Shown in pieces: positions 1-7,517 of a stretch of 19,717 nucleotides of DNA (within the stretch, counting starts at the first letter, position 1; each line of letters opens with the position of its first letter). The notes under the pieces were generated by a model. The model ran no database searches, was not told the DNA's origin, and worked only from the letters and a program-made list of their open reading frames with translations. A program made the translations under genes and the position numbers. The DNA is from a bacterium. Its GTDB lineage: Bacteria > Bacteroidota > Bacteroidia > Bacteroidales > Bacteroidaceae. The stretch lies in assembly GCA_004562975.1 (NCBI GenBank), contig SFQP01000043.1, positions 1 through 19,717 of the forward strand, read 5' to 3'.

Positions 1-367
1 TCCACTATGCGGTTCTTCTCCGCACGACTGAATTTTGATAATGGCATTGTACTAAAATTTGATGGTTTTTTGGTCAACCTATTTCAGTACAAGACAAAGG
101 GATTGAGGGAACAGGTATTCACACAGGAAACAGTTGGAAATCAGGAGATGCGGTATTATCGCGCCTTATGCGGTGAATACTTGGATTTTCAACCCTTCAC
201 ACTCAAAACGTATGAAAATCAGGAGAGAACACGCTCTGTGTGAAAGAGTGAATGCTTTTTTTGAGGATAAAAATACGTATAGAGAGAACGAAGTGTTGGG
301 ACAGCAAATGCAAATTGTACTATATTTTTCTTGCAAGTGTTATTCCATTCCCGAAACTTCACTCCCG
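1..367. other. No supportable gene; downstream region of the C1 peptidase
   Basis: Open frames here are short, AT-rich and overlap one another in different frames, and none resembles a protein I know. The stretch lies downstream of the minus-strand peptidase that ends at 368. The 11-mer aaatcaggaga occurs twice (138-148 and 216-226). A weak plus-strand hairpin (232-250, 6-bp stem with one G-U pair) precedes a run of seven T at 256-262. It could end a plus-strand gene lying outside the window, but it is too weak to call as a terminator. No clear terminator for the peptidase itself is visible. Confidence 0.5.
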
Positions 368-1771
368 TTACTCTTCGCCGGCAAAGAGCGGATCCCAAGC
401 GGGCAGCTGCACGGGTTTCTGCTCCAGCAGGCGCAGCGTTTCCGCCGGCACATACTTGCGGTCCACCACCAGGCGGAACATATACTCGTCAAACCATTCG
501 TCCGTCATGATCAGGTGGCCGCGATAGCCGCTTGATGCGCCCCAGGAGTTTTCCACCATCCACTTCTTCGCCTTTCCGTCAGCATCGAGGTCGACAGCCA
601 TGAGCGTCATGGCGTGGCTGGAGGCCGAAGCGAAGGTGCTGATGCGCTCCGCCTTGGTCATGGGGAAGTCTGTGTCGAACAGCGAGGCATAGTCGTAGTT
701 ACGCAGCGAGAGCACGCCCGTTTTGGAGTTGAGGAACTTGCCTACGTCGCAGGAGAAGTACATCATCGTAGAGTCCTTGATGGAGGCGATGGCCAAGGGC
801 TTGATTTCCTCCATCGGCAGGTTGAGGTACGTCCACTGTGCGCCGTCGTAGCTGTGGCGGTCCATGTCGATGGTGTACGTTTTGTGGTACGGTCGCGAGG
901 GGTCGTTCATCACCATGACGAAATCGTTCTTCAGGTCCTTGCCGATGTACTCCTTGTAGAACGAGAGCGGCGTGTATTCCTTCGTGCCGACGGGTTTGCC
1001 GTCCGCTCCCTTCATAGTCCATGTGAACTGCTGCACCGGTTCGCCGAGACAGATGCTCAGGATGCGGTACACCGTGGCGAGCATCTCCGTCTTACGCTTT
1101 TGGAGCGCGGCGGCCTTCTCCCCTTTTGCCGCAGCCTTGCGCAGCGTGAGGCCGTACTCGCGCAGTTTGAGCGAGAGGATGGATGCCATGCGCGAGGTGT
1201 TGTTGGCGTTGTAGCTTTCGGGCATCACGTCGGCCGGCACCAGTCCGTATTTCGTCACCACGTCCATCACGCCGCAGAACGTGCCGCCGTCCGACAGCGG
1301 GTTCTTGAACAGCCATTCCACTAGCTTGTCGTCCATCGGTTTGTTGGCGTTGTCGATGACCGCCTGGAGGAAGAGGTTCGCCTTTTCCAGCTGGTCGTAG
1401 AAGAAGCAGTAGCTCTGCGAAAACTGGAACTCGCCCAGGTTGTGCTCCTTAATCATCTGTGCGCGCATCACGTTCAGTCCGGTGAAGAGCCAGCAGCGTC
1501 CTGAGCTTTGTTGGTCCGTTATGCCCTTGGAAGGCACCTCGTTGGAGAAATACGTGTCGTTGGCGTCCGGATTGTTCGGGTTGGTGGCCAGCTGGTTGAT
1601 GGATGTTCCGGCCAGGGCGTTACGCAGTGCCGTCGTGGCGGCCTTGTCTGTGGTCTGTGCCTTGCGGAAGGAGGCCAGCATTTCGGCTGTGATGCCGCCT
1701 TTCGCCGCTTCCTGCGCACCGAGCAGCAGGGCGGGGGCCGAAAGGAGGAGGGTAAGGAAAATCTTTTTCAT
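368..1771 (-). CDS. pepC: Exported C1B-family cysteine peptidase (aminopeptidase C / bleomycin hydrolase type)
   Basis: This is a 467-residue papain-fold peptidase of the bleomycin hydrolase/aminopeptidase C family, which trims amino acids from peptide N-termini. The signature QSSGRCWLF places the nucleophile at about Cys93, with the oxyanion Gln near 87. The partners are His about 386 (SSHAMTLMAV) and Asn about 408 (VENSWG), so the catalytic set is complete and length is normal. Residues 1-20 form a signal peptide (MKK, hydrophobic core, LLGAQE), so the enzyme should act in the periplasm or outside, whereas classical PepC is cytosolic. It follows the PAP2 gene by 93 nt and may be last in the same transcript. 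Family assignment is secure. The symbol is the usual family name and the natural substrate is unknown. Confidence 0.93.
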   Translation of the reverse strand: MKKIFLTLLLSAPALLLGAQEAAKGGITAEMLASFRKAQTTDKAATTALRNALAGTSINQLATNPNNPDANDTYFSNEVPSKGITDQQSSGRCWLFTGLNVMRAQMIKEHNLGEFQFSQSYCFFYDQLEKANLFLQAVIDNANKPMDDKLVEWLFKNPLSDGGTFCGVMDVVTKYGLVPADVMPESYNANNTSRMASILSLKLREYGLTLRKAAAKGEKAAALQKRKTEMLATVYRILSICLGEPVQQFTWTMKGADGKPVGTKEYTPLSFYKEYIGKDLKNDFVMVMNDPSRPYHKTYTIDMDRHSYDGAQWTYLNLPMEEIKPLAIASIKDSTMMYFSCDVGKFLNSKTGVLSLRNYDYASLFDTDFPMTKAERISTFASASSHAMTLMAVDLDADGKAKKWMVENSWGASSGYRGHLIMTDEWFDEYMFRLVVDRKYVPAETLRLLEQKPVQLPAWDPLFAGEE

Positions 1772-1864
1772 GATGGTATTTGGAGAGGTGAATTATAATA
1801 AATGTCGGAAACATTGGCCGCGTGGAGCAGCCTTTGGCCGGAGCAGCCCCGGGAGTACGGAAGG

Positions 1865-2815
1865 CTATGCCTTTTTCTCGAATTTGATTTCCACTTCACT
1901 GTTCCACAGGGCGATGGCGATGAAGTAGAACATGACGGCCGAAATCCATCCGCCCACCACGTCGACCAAGTAGTGCGCCTGGATGTAGACCGTGGCGCAG
2001 CACAGGAAGAAATAGAACGGGAGCGCGGCGTAGCACAGCCACCGGCGGTCTTTCCACAGCAGGAAGAGCAGCACCGTGCTCATGCCCACGTGCGATGAGG
2101 GGAAGGCCGCCGTGGGGCGTTCGCCCGAGGCTTGCGTGGCCTCCACCAAATCGTGGAAGAAGCCCTGCGGACCGGGGCCGGGAGCCAGCTCCGTGTGGTA
2201 GCGGAAGTAGTCGCCCAGGTGCGGAAAGTGGCCTTGCAGTATCAGGTCCTGGCCCACGGCGTGGAAGTAGTACTGCGGACCGGCCACGGGCAGGAACAGG
2301 TACACCGCATAGTAGAGGAAGAAACACGTCAGCACGATGAAAGCCGTGCGCTCAAAGCGTTCGCGGTGGCCGAAGAGCGGCGAGAGCACCGTCAGGGCAA
2401 TCAGCGGATAATAGGCAAAGTAGCCCATGTGGAACAGCTCGCTCCAGAACTTCTGGGGCAGCCATTGCGAAAAACTGATGGCCGGCTGGCAGCCGAAGAA
2501 CCGGGCATCGGCCTCGGCAAACACGTGGTCGAGGTTGGGGAACAGCTGGCAAAACTCGTATGTGTCGGGATACCAATATCCCAGCAGCGACAGGGGAAAG
2601 AAGTAGCGCAACAGGAGCGTGTAGCCGTTGGGGCGGGCGCGGTAAATGAGGTACATCAACGCCATGCCCGCCACTACGAAGGCGCGGCCTTCGAGTAGTC
2701 GTAGCGGGTCGGACATCTCGTGCTGATGGTTAAAGATGAGCACCGTGGTAAAGAGCGTGTAAACCAGCGTAACCAGCTCTATGCCCAGCGGTTTGCGGCG
2801 TATGGGTTCGTCCAT
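1865..2815 (-). CDS. PAP2-superfamily integral membrane protein (PAP2_3/AUR1-like)
   Basis: The 316-residue protein has roughly six or more hydrophobic segments. Its PAP2 core is visible as FPSSHVGMS (Ser-Ser-His at 240-242) and HYLVDVVGG (His281, Asp285), the phosphate-transfer motifs 2 and 3 of the phosphatidic acid phosphatase superfamily. The usual first motif (K-x6-RP) is not evident. Instead there is LPVAGPQYYF at 175-184, which resembles AUR1/PAP2_3 members that move phospho-headgroups between lipids rather than simply dephosphorylating them. The likely role is a lipid phosphatase or headgroup transferase in the inner membrane, with catalysis on the periplasmic face. An inositol-phosphoceramide-type activity is possible in this phylum but is inference only. 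It sits 84 nt downstream of an SDR gene and 93 nt upstream of the peptidase, on the same strand. Confidence 0.85.
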   Translation of the reverse strand: MDEPIRRKPLGIELVTLVYTLFTTVLIFNHQHEMSDPLRLLEGRAFVVAGMALMYLIYRARPNGYTLLLRYFFPLSLLGYWYPDTYEFCQLFPNLDHVFAEADARFFGCQPAISFSQWLPQKFWSELFHMGYFAYYPLIALTVLSPLFGHRERFERTAFIVLTCFFLYYAVYLFLPVAGPQYYFHAVGQDLILQGHFPHLGDYFRYHTELAPGPGPQGFFHDLVEATQASGERPTAAFPSSHVGMSTVLLFLLWKDRRWLCYAALPFYFFLCCATVYIQAHYLVDVVGGWISAVMFYFIAIALWNSEVEIKFEKKA

Positions 2816-2899
2816 GAGATTGATAAGGTTTAGGAAAATGATGGAGGGGAAATGGGGTAGGGGGTTGAGGGGAAAAACAGGGCGTGGCTATCGGCGGTT

Positions 2900-3913
2900 T
2901 CAGAGCCATCCTGCCTTGCGGTACCATTCCACCGCCTCCTTCACCCCCCGGGCGAGCGGCCACTGCGGAAAGTAGCCCAGATCGCGCCGGGCAGCCTCGA
3001 TGTCGCACTGCCAGTTGCGCTGCCGCATGATGCGGTATTTGTCCAGGTTCAGCGTGGCCGTGCGTCCCAGCCATGCCGCCGTCTTGCCGGCGATGAGGCA
3101 GACCAACCACAGCACCCAGAGCGGCGCCACGATGTGCCACACGTGCTTTACGCCCAGCTCCTTTTGCAGCAGGTCGCTGAAGGCGCGGCTGGTGTAGCTC
3201 TTGCCGTCGGAGAGTATATAAGCCTTTCCGCGTGTTCCGTGAGTCAAGGCCAGGAATGCCGCCTGCACGAGGTCGGCCACGTAGATAAAAGTAAGCACCT
3301 GCGGCTTGAATCCCACCGAAAAGTCGATGTGGCGGCGAATGCTCTGCGCCATCATGAAATAGTCGCGTTCACGCGGGCCGTAGACCCCCGTCGGGCGCAA
3401 CACCACGTAGTTCAGGTTGGGGATTTCGCTTAAATACCGTTCCGCCAGCAGCTTCGAGCGTCCGTAGGCCGTGTTGGGCAGCGGCGTGTCCGCCTCGCTC
3501 ACGGAGCGGAAGTCGATTTCGTGTATAGGGCCGCAGACGCTGAGCGAGCTGATGAACACAAAACGTCCGCCGGGGCGCAATGTCTCCGTTTCGAGCAGGT
3601 TCAGTGCCAGGTGCAGCGTGCCTTCGGCGTTGATTCGTTCAAAGTCTTCCGGCCGGCGGCATTTCGTGGCACCCGCTGCGTGTATCACGTAGTCGAACGC
3701 GCCGTGTTTCGCTGCGTGTTCTTTCAGCTGTTCCTTCAGCCGTTCTTCGCGGTCCAGGTCCAGTTCGATAAACCGGATGCGTTCGTCTTGCAGGTATTTC
3801 CGGCTGCTCGTAGGCCTTACGGCGGCCCACACCTCCATTTGCAGCTCCAGGGCCTGCTCCACGAGGAAACTGCCGATGAAGCCCGATGCACCGGTGATGA
3901 GAATTTTGTCCAT
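2900..3913 (-). CDS. NAD(P)-dependent epimerase/dehydratase, extended SDR family
   Basis: The 337-residue protein opens with a Rossmann fold nucleotide-binding motif, GASGFIG at residues 8-14. The catalytic residues of extended short-chain dehydrogenases follow: Ser about 123-125 (FISSLSV), Tyr150 and Lys154 (AYGRSK). HAAGATK near 78-84 and LRPTGVYGPRERD near 162-174 are typical of the NAD-dependent epimerase/3-beta-hydroxysteroid dehydrogenase-like group. Substrates in this family are nucleotide sugars, sterol-like lipids or dihydroflavonol-like compounds, and the sequence does not decide which. A hydrophobic stretch near residues 255-275 (VAPLWVLWLVCLIAG) suggests membrane association, which is unusual for a nucleotide-sugar epimerase and fits a lipid-linked substrate. 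The PAP2 neighbour 84 nt downstream and the exporter upstream support an envelope-lipid role by inference. Confidence 0.88.
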   Translation of the reverse strand: MDKILITGASGFIGSFLVEQALELQMEVWAAVRPTSSRKYLQDERIRFIELDLDREERLKEQLKEHAAKHGAFDYVIHAAGATKCRRPEDFERINAEGTLHLALNLLETETLRPGGRFVFISSLSVCGPIHEIDFRSVSEADTPLPNTAYGRSKLLAERYLSEIPNLNYVVLRPTGVYGPRERDYFMMAQSIRRHIDFSVGFKPQVLTFIYVADLVQAAFLALTHGTRGKAYILSDGKSYTSRAFSDLLQKELGVKHVWHIVAPLWVLWLVCLIAGKTAAWLGRTATLNLDKYRIMRQRNWQCDIEAARRDLGYFPQWPLARGVKEAVEWYRKAGWL

Positions 3914-3922
3914 GAGACTTTG

Positions 3923-4015
3923 CTATGGGTTATGGGGGATGAGATTCGTGAGGTTACAGTGCGCCATGGTGGCGCGGAAGCCGGTCAGCGCAAGAAGGCG
4001 TAAGGGCTTTTTCAT
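3923..4015 (-). CDS. Possible 30-residue small ORF between the ABC exporter and SDR
   Basis: An ATG at 4015 opens a 30-codon frame beginning MKKPLRLLALTG and ending at TAG (3923-3925). It lies 27 nt after the exporter stop and 9 nt before the SDR start, which would be normal operon spacing. The 129-nt gap between two otherwise close genes is the only other reason to consider it. There is no recognisable domain. A six-base hairpin (gcgcca/tggcgc, 3961-3975) falls inside it. It may be chance; conservation in related genomes would decide. Confidence 0.15.
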   Translation of the reverse strand: MKKPLRLLALTGFRATMAHCNLTNLIPHNP

Positions 4016-4042
4016 GGAAAGACGGGAATGGGGCAGCCCGTA

Positions 4043-5878
4043 TCAGAGCTGCTGCATATCGTTCAGACGTTTGTAGTATCCCCCCAGTTTGAGCAGTTCC
4101 TCGTGTGTGCCCCGTTCCACGATGCGTCCTTCGTAAAGCACGCAGATTTCGTCGGCGTTCTTGATGGTTGAGAGCCGGTGCGCAATGGCTATGGTGGTGC
4201 GGGTCTTCATCAGGTGTTCCAGTGCCTCCTGTACCAGGCGTTCGCTCTCCGTGTCGAGCGCCGAGGTAGCCTCGTCAAGGATGAGTATGGCCGGGTTTTT
4301 CAGGATGGCGCGGGCTATGGAGATGCGCTGGCGTTGTCCGCCCGAAAGGCGGCAGCCCCGGTCGCCCACCTTCGTGTCGTAGCCCTGTTCGCTCTCCATG
4401 ATGAAATCGTGCGCGTTGGCAATTTTTGCCGCCTCGATAACCTCCTCCATGGTGGCCTGTTCCACGCCGAAGGTGATGTTGTTGTAGAAGGAGTCGTTGA
4501 AGAGAATGGCCTCCTGGTTCACGTTACCGATCAGCGCACGCAAGTCCGAGAGTGCCAGCGTCTTCACGTTTTTCCCGTCAATGAGGATTTCGCCTCCGCT
4601 CACGTCGTGGTAGCGGGGCAGGAGGTCCACCAGCGTTGACTTGCCCGAGCCGCTTTGTCCCACCAGGGCAATGGTCTGTCCCCGGCGCACCGTCAGGTTC
4701 ACGTCCGTCAGCACCGGTGTCGTGCCGTTGTACGAGAAGCTCACATTGCGGAACTCAATGCAGTCGTGCAGGCCGTCCACGTGTACCGGGTTCGTTGCTT
4801 CCTTGATGGGGTTCTCCGCGTTGAGTATTTTGTTGACGCGTTCCACCGAGGCCATGCCCTTCGGGATGTTGTACGATGCTTTCGATAAATCCTTCAGCGG
4901 TTGGATGATGCTGTATAGGATGACCATGTAGAAGATAAAGGTAGGTGCGTCGATGGGCGAGTGGTCCGAGAAAATCAGTGTGCCGCCGTACCACAGCACC
5001 AGCACGATGAGTGCCGTGCCGAGGAACTCGCTGACGGGGTGGGCCGAAGCCTGTCTCACCGCCACGCGGCTCGAAGCCTTCCGGAATTCGTTGGTGCAGC
5101 GGTCGAAGCGTTCCGTCATTTTGTGTTCCGCCGTAAACGCCTTGATGATGCGCATACCGCCGAGCGTCTCCTCCAGTTGCGCCATCGTGTCGCTCCACTT
5201 GTTCTGTGCGTCCAAGCTCCGGTGTTTCAGCTTGCGGCCTATGCGTCCCATGAGCCAGCCCATGAGCGGCAGCACCACGAGGGTGAACAACGTGAGCTGC
5301 CACGACACGTAAATCAGCACGCCGAAGTAGCACACCAGCAGGATAGGGTTTTTGATAATCATCTCTAAAGAGCCCGTGATGGAGTTCTCTATCTCGTTCA
5401 CGTCGCCGCTCATGCGCGCGATGATGTCCCCTTTCCTTTCGTCCGAGAAGAACGAGAGCGGCAGGGAAGTGATTTTGTGGTACACGTGTGAGCGGATGTC
5501 TCGCACGATGCCCGTGCGCAGCGGCACCATGATGCCCACCGAGGCAAAGTAGCAGCTTGTTTTCAGGAGTGTGGCCGTAACGAGGAAGAGGCCGATGAAG
5601 AGCAGTGCCGTGGCCGCTCCGTATTGGTCCATCAGTTCTGTGGTGTACCAGTACATATTGTTTATGGCGATGTCCTTCATGCTCATGCCCGCTGCCGACC
5701 ATGGTATGAACTCATAGCGGTTCTGGTCAATGCCGAAGAGCATTTGCAGCATGGGGATGATGGATACGAAGGAGAATACATTGAGTATAGCCGAGAGCAG
5801 GTTAAACACCAATGAGCCGACAAGGTATAGTTTGTAGGGCTTGACATATAGTTGCATCACGCGCATGAATTCTTTCAT
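4043..5878 (-). CDS. ABC exporter, fused membrane and ATPase domains (MsbA-like)
   Basis: This is a half-transporter of 611 residues that should work as a homodimer in the inner membrane. An N-terminal six-helix ABC exporter domain (about 1-330) is followed by an ATPase domain. The ATPase shows Walker A GQSGSGKST (about 407-415), signature LSGGQRQR (about 511), Walker B AILILDEATSALD (about 530) and the switch His in IAIAHRLST (about 567), all intact. The type resembles MsbA, the lipid flippase, but many peptide and drug exporters look alike, so the cargo is open. I chose the ATG at 5878 over an upstream in-frame ATG at 5974 because the longer form adds 32 non-family residues and would span a TAnnTTTG promoter at 5918-5925. 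It is the first gene of the minus-strand run ending at 368. Confidence 0.93.
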   Translation of the reverse strand: MKEFMRVMQLYVKPYKLYLVGSLVFNLLSAILNVFSFVSIIPMLQMLFGIDQNRYEFIPWSAAGMSMKDIAINNMYWYTTELMDQYGAATALLFIGLFLVTATLLKTSCYFASVGIMVPLRTGIVRDIRSHVYHKITSLPLSFFSDERKGDIIARMSGDVNEIENSITGSLEMIIKNPILLVCYFGVLIYVSWQLTLFTLVVLPLMGWLMGRIGRKLKHRSLDAQNKWSDTMAQLEETLGGMRIIKAFTAEHKMTERFDRCTNEFRKASSRVAVRQASAHPVSEFLGTALIVLVLWYGGTLIFSDHSPIDAPTFIFYMVILYSIIQPLKDLSKASYNIPKGMASVERVNKILNAENPIKEATNPVHVDGLHDCIEFRNVSFSYNGTTPVLTDVNLTVRRGQTIALVGQSGSGKSTLVDLLPRYHDVSGGEILIDGKNVKTLALSDLRALIGNVNQEAILFNDSFYNNITFGVEQATMEEVIEAAKIANAHDFIMESEQGYDTKVGDRGCRLSGGQRQRISIARAILKNPAILILDEATSALDTESERLVQEALEHLMKTRTTIAIAHRLSTIKNADEICVLYEGRIVERGTHEELLKLGGYYKRLNDMQQL

Positions 5879-5917
5879 GTCCGGCCTGTTTTTTCGTAGG
5901 GTTAATAAATTTTGGGG

Positions 5918-5925
5918 CAAAAGTA
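5918..5925 (-). promoter_or_regulatory. Bacteroidetes -7 promoter box for the ABC exporter
   Basis: The minus strand reads TACTTTTG, matching TAnnTTTG, about 40 nt upstream of the ATG at 5878. I see no TTTG -33 element at the expected distance. It supports the shorter start and a leader of roughly 30-35 nt. Confidence 0.55.
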
Positions 5926-6152
5926 AGCATTTCTTTGGTTTTTTAGGTAATACACAGGAGTTTATGGCTACCAATGGAGTAATGCGGGCCAGAGTGGTGT
6001 GGGTGGAGTGGGAGAGGGGGATTGGCTGTATCGGTTTTTAGTTAGGCGTGAGTATGTGACGGTTTTGCCGTATCGGACAGTAACGCGGTGAGAAATTTGA
6101 GCGGAGGTTTAAAAGAAGCTTATCGGGGTGGATAAAAATGAGAAATTGAATT

Positions 6153-6178
6153 AAATTCTTGATTTAGGTCAAGAATTT
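6153..6178. repeat. 10-bp perfect inverted repeat in the exporter/btuG intergenic region
   Basis: AAATTCTTGA and its exact complement TCAAGAATTT flank a 6-nt spacer. A run of six T follows at 6184-6189, which gives it the look of an AT-rich terminator on the plus strand. No plus-strand gene runs into it. On the minus strand it lies far upstream of the exporter promoter and could be an operator. Confidence 0.6.
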
Positions 6179-6232
6179 CAGGATTTTTTCAAAGGCAAAA
6201 AGACGTATATAGAAGCGCGGAGGGATAGAAGG

Positions 6233-6301
6233 CTATAGATAACTATAGATGACTATAGAAGCTATAGATAACTATAGCAATCTATAACAACCTGTAGAAA
6301 G
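6233..6301. repeat. Phased CTATAG tandem repeat, seven units of about 10 bp
   Basis: Units begin at 6233, 6243, 6253, 6262, 6272, 6282 and 6292. The first five start with exact CTATAG, the sixth is CTATAA and the seventh CTGTAG. Spacing is 10 bp except one step of 9. CTATAG is itself a palindrome, so the array reads the same on both strands. The spacing is close to one helical turn, putting every unit on one DNA face. The last unit abuts the long palindrome at 6301. Function is unknown. Confidence 0.9.
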
Positions 6302-6348
6302 CTTCACAAGTCCTAGAGTTGTGCGAACAACTCTAGGACTTGTGAAGC
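6301..6348. repeat. Perfect 22-bp inverted repeat with 4-nt loop
   Basis: Arms 6301-6322 and 6327-6348 are exactly complementary and separated by GCGA, which would form a GNRA tetraloop on the plus strand. It starts 30 nt past the btuG-like stop, so a long hairpin would form at the 3' end of the btuB-btuG mRNA and could end or protect it. There is no proper U-tract on either side (only three T on the minus strand), so it is not a textbook intrinsic terminator. It could also be a remnant of a mobile repeat or a protein-binding site. Confidence 0.9.
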
Positions 6349-6377
6349 ATGGAGCAAAAAACCTGGCAGGCTTGCGC

Positions 6378-7460
6378 TTATTTGAACACCACGCCGAAGG
6401 GATGGATGCCTGCATCGTAGCGTTGGAGCAGTTCTCCCCAAGGGGCGAGGCGGTAAACGTAGCCCGATTTGTCGTAGTCCGACGGGCCTTTGTCCGAGCA
6501 GATGTAGATGTTTCCCGTGGCGGGTTCCACATCGATGGCCGTGGGCATACCCGGTGTGGCTTCAGCGTCCAAGGTGATGTCGGTGCGCGTGTCCGTCAGT
6601 GTGTTCATGCGGAAGAGGCTCACGGAGCTGGTGTTGCTGGTGTAGTCAGCCTGCGCGTCGATGACATAGAGACAGTCGTCGGAGAGCGTGAAGATCGAAC
6701 CGTTGCAGTAGTCCGTGACCGTGCCGTCGGTAGCGATTTTCTGAACCTTGGGCAGCACATCGTAGTAGTTGCCGCGCGAGAGCACGAAGACCTCGCCCTT
6801 CGAGTTGGCAGACAAGGCGCCGGGGTTGAGGCCCACCTCAATGTATTTCAGCAGGCTGAGGCTTTCGGCGTGGATCACAGCCACCTTCTTGCCGTCGGCA
6901 TAACCGTTGGCATAGTTGTAGCCGTCGCTGATGCTCACATAGACCTCCTTGCCCGATGCCGCCAGACCAGCAGGGTTGGGCCCCACGGCAACAGGCTCGG
7001 AGGGCGTGAAGGTGAGTGTGTCGATGCGCGTGACATAACCGTCGTTGCCGGCCACGAACACGTAGCCCGCTGCGCCACACACGGCTTCGGGCTCGTTCAC
7101 ACGCAGCTGCGCCTCAATCTGCAGTGACGAGGCATTGAGCACCCACAGCAGGTTGGAGCCGAACACGGGCACGTAGATGCGGCTGCCGTAGCGCACGGCT
7201 TGCTGCGGAGAGTCGCCCAGCGACTGACGGTTGGCGGCATAGAATGCGTCCGGGGCGGTGTATCCCACCATGAGGTAGATGCAGTCCATGCTGCCCGACA
7301 CACCGCCGTACATGTTGCCCTGGTTCACCACATAGGCCGAGGGGCCGTAGTTGGGGGGGGTGGGGTCGATGATGAGGTCAGGTTCATCGTCATCGGAACA
7401 GGCCGCGAAACCGGCCGAAAGCAGCAGCACGCAGGCTGCCAGTTTGAAGTGTTTGAACAT
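6378..7460 (-). CDS. btuG: BtuG-like surface beta-propeller lipoprotein (cobalamin capture)
   Basis: The 360-residue protein has a lipoprotein signal ending at Cys21 (SAGFAAC), followed directly by SDDDE. That acidic run matches the Bacteroidetes surface-export signal, so the protein should face outside. The rest is a series of YncE/WD-like blades with repeated elements such as GPNPAGLAASGKEVYV and GLNPGALSANSKGEVFV. In Bacteroides, BtuG proteins are surface seven-bladed propellers that bind cobalamin very tightly and sit on BtuB. Here the gene lies 57 nt downstream of a riboswitch-controlled btuB, which is the main support for this name over a generic DUF5074/YncE-like lipoprotein. An eight-base C tract on the coding strand (plus-strand G at 7353-7360) lies shortly after the export signal. 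Confidence 0.83.
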   Translation of the reverse strand: MFKHFKLAACVLLLSAGFAACSDDDEPDLIIDPTPPNYGPSAYVVNQGNMYGGVSGSMDCIYLMVGYTAPDAFYAANRQSLGDSPQQAVRYGSRIYVPVFGSNLLWVLNASSLQIEAQLRVNEPEAVCGAAGYVFVAGNDGYVTRIDTLTFTPSEPVAVGPNPAGLAASGKEVYVSISDGYNYANGYADGKKVAVIHAESLSLLKYIEVGLNPGALSANSKGEVFVLSRGNYYDVLPKVQKIATDGTVTDYCNGSIFTLSDDCLYVIDAQADYTSNTSSVSLFRMNTLTDTRTDITLDAEATPGMPTAIDVEPATGNIYICSDKGPSDYDKSGYVYRLAPWGELLQRYDAGIHPFGVVFK

Positions 7461-7517
7461 AGTGAATGTATTTTATGAAAGACAATAGTCAGGGTAGGGG
7501 AGGCAGGTGCCGCCGCG

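Noticed and set aside
232..262. Hairpin followed by seven T near the left edge, possible plus-strand terminator
   Set aside because: The stem is only six pairs with one G-U, the T run starts five bases later, and no plus-strand gene is visible to be terminated.
5879..5974. In-frame upstream extension of the ABC exporter by 32 codons
   Set aside because: It spans a TAnnTTTG promoter box, and exporters of this type begin at the MKEFMRVM position.
6233..6348. CRISPR array
   Set aside because: Units are about 10 bp with no unique spacers of 25-40 bp, and there are no cas genes in the window.
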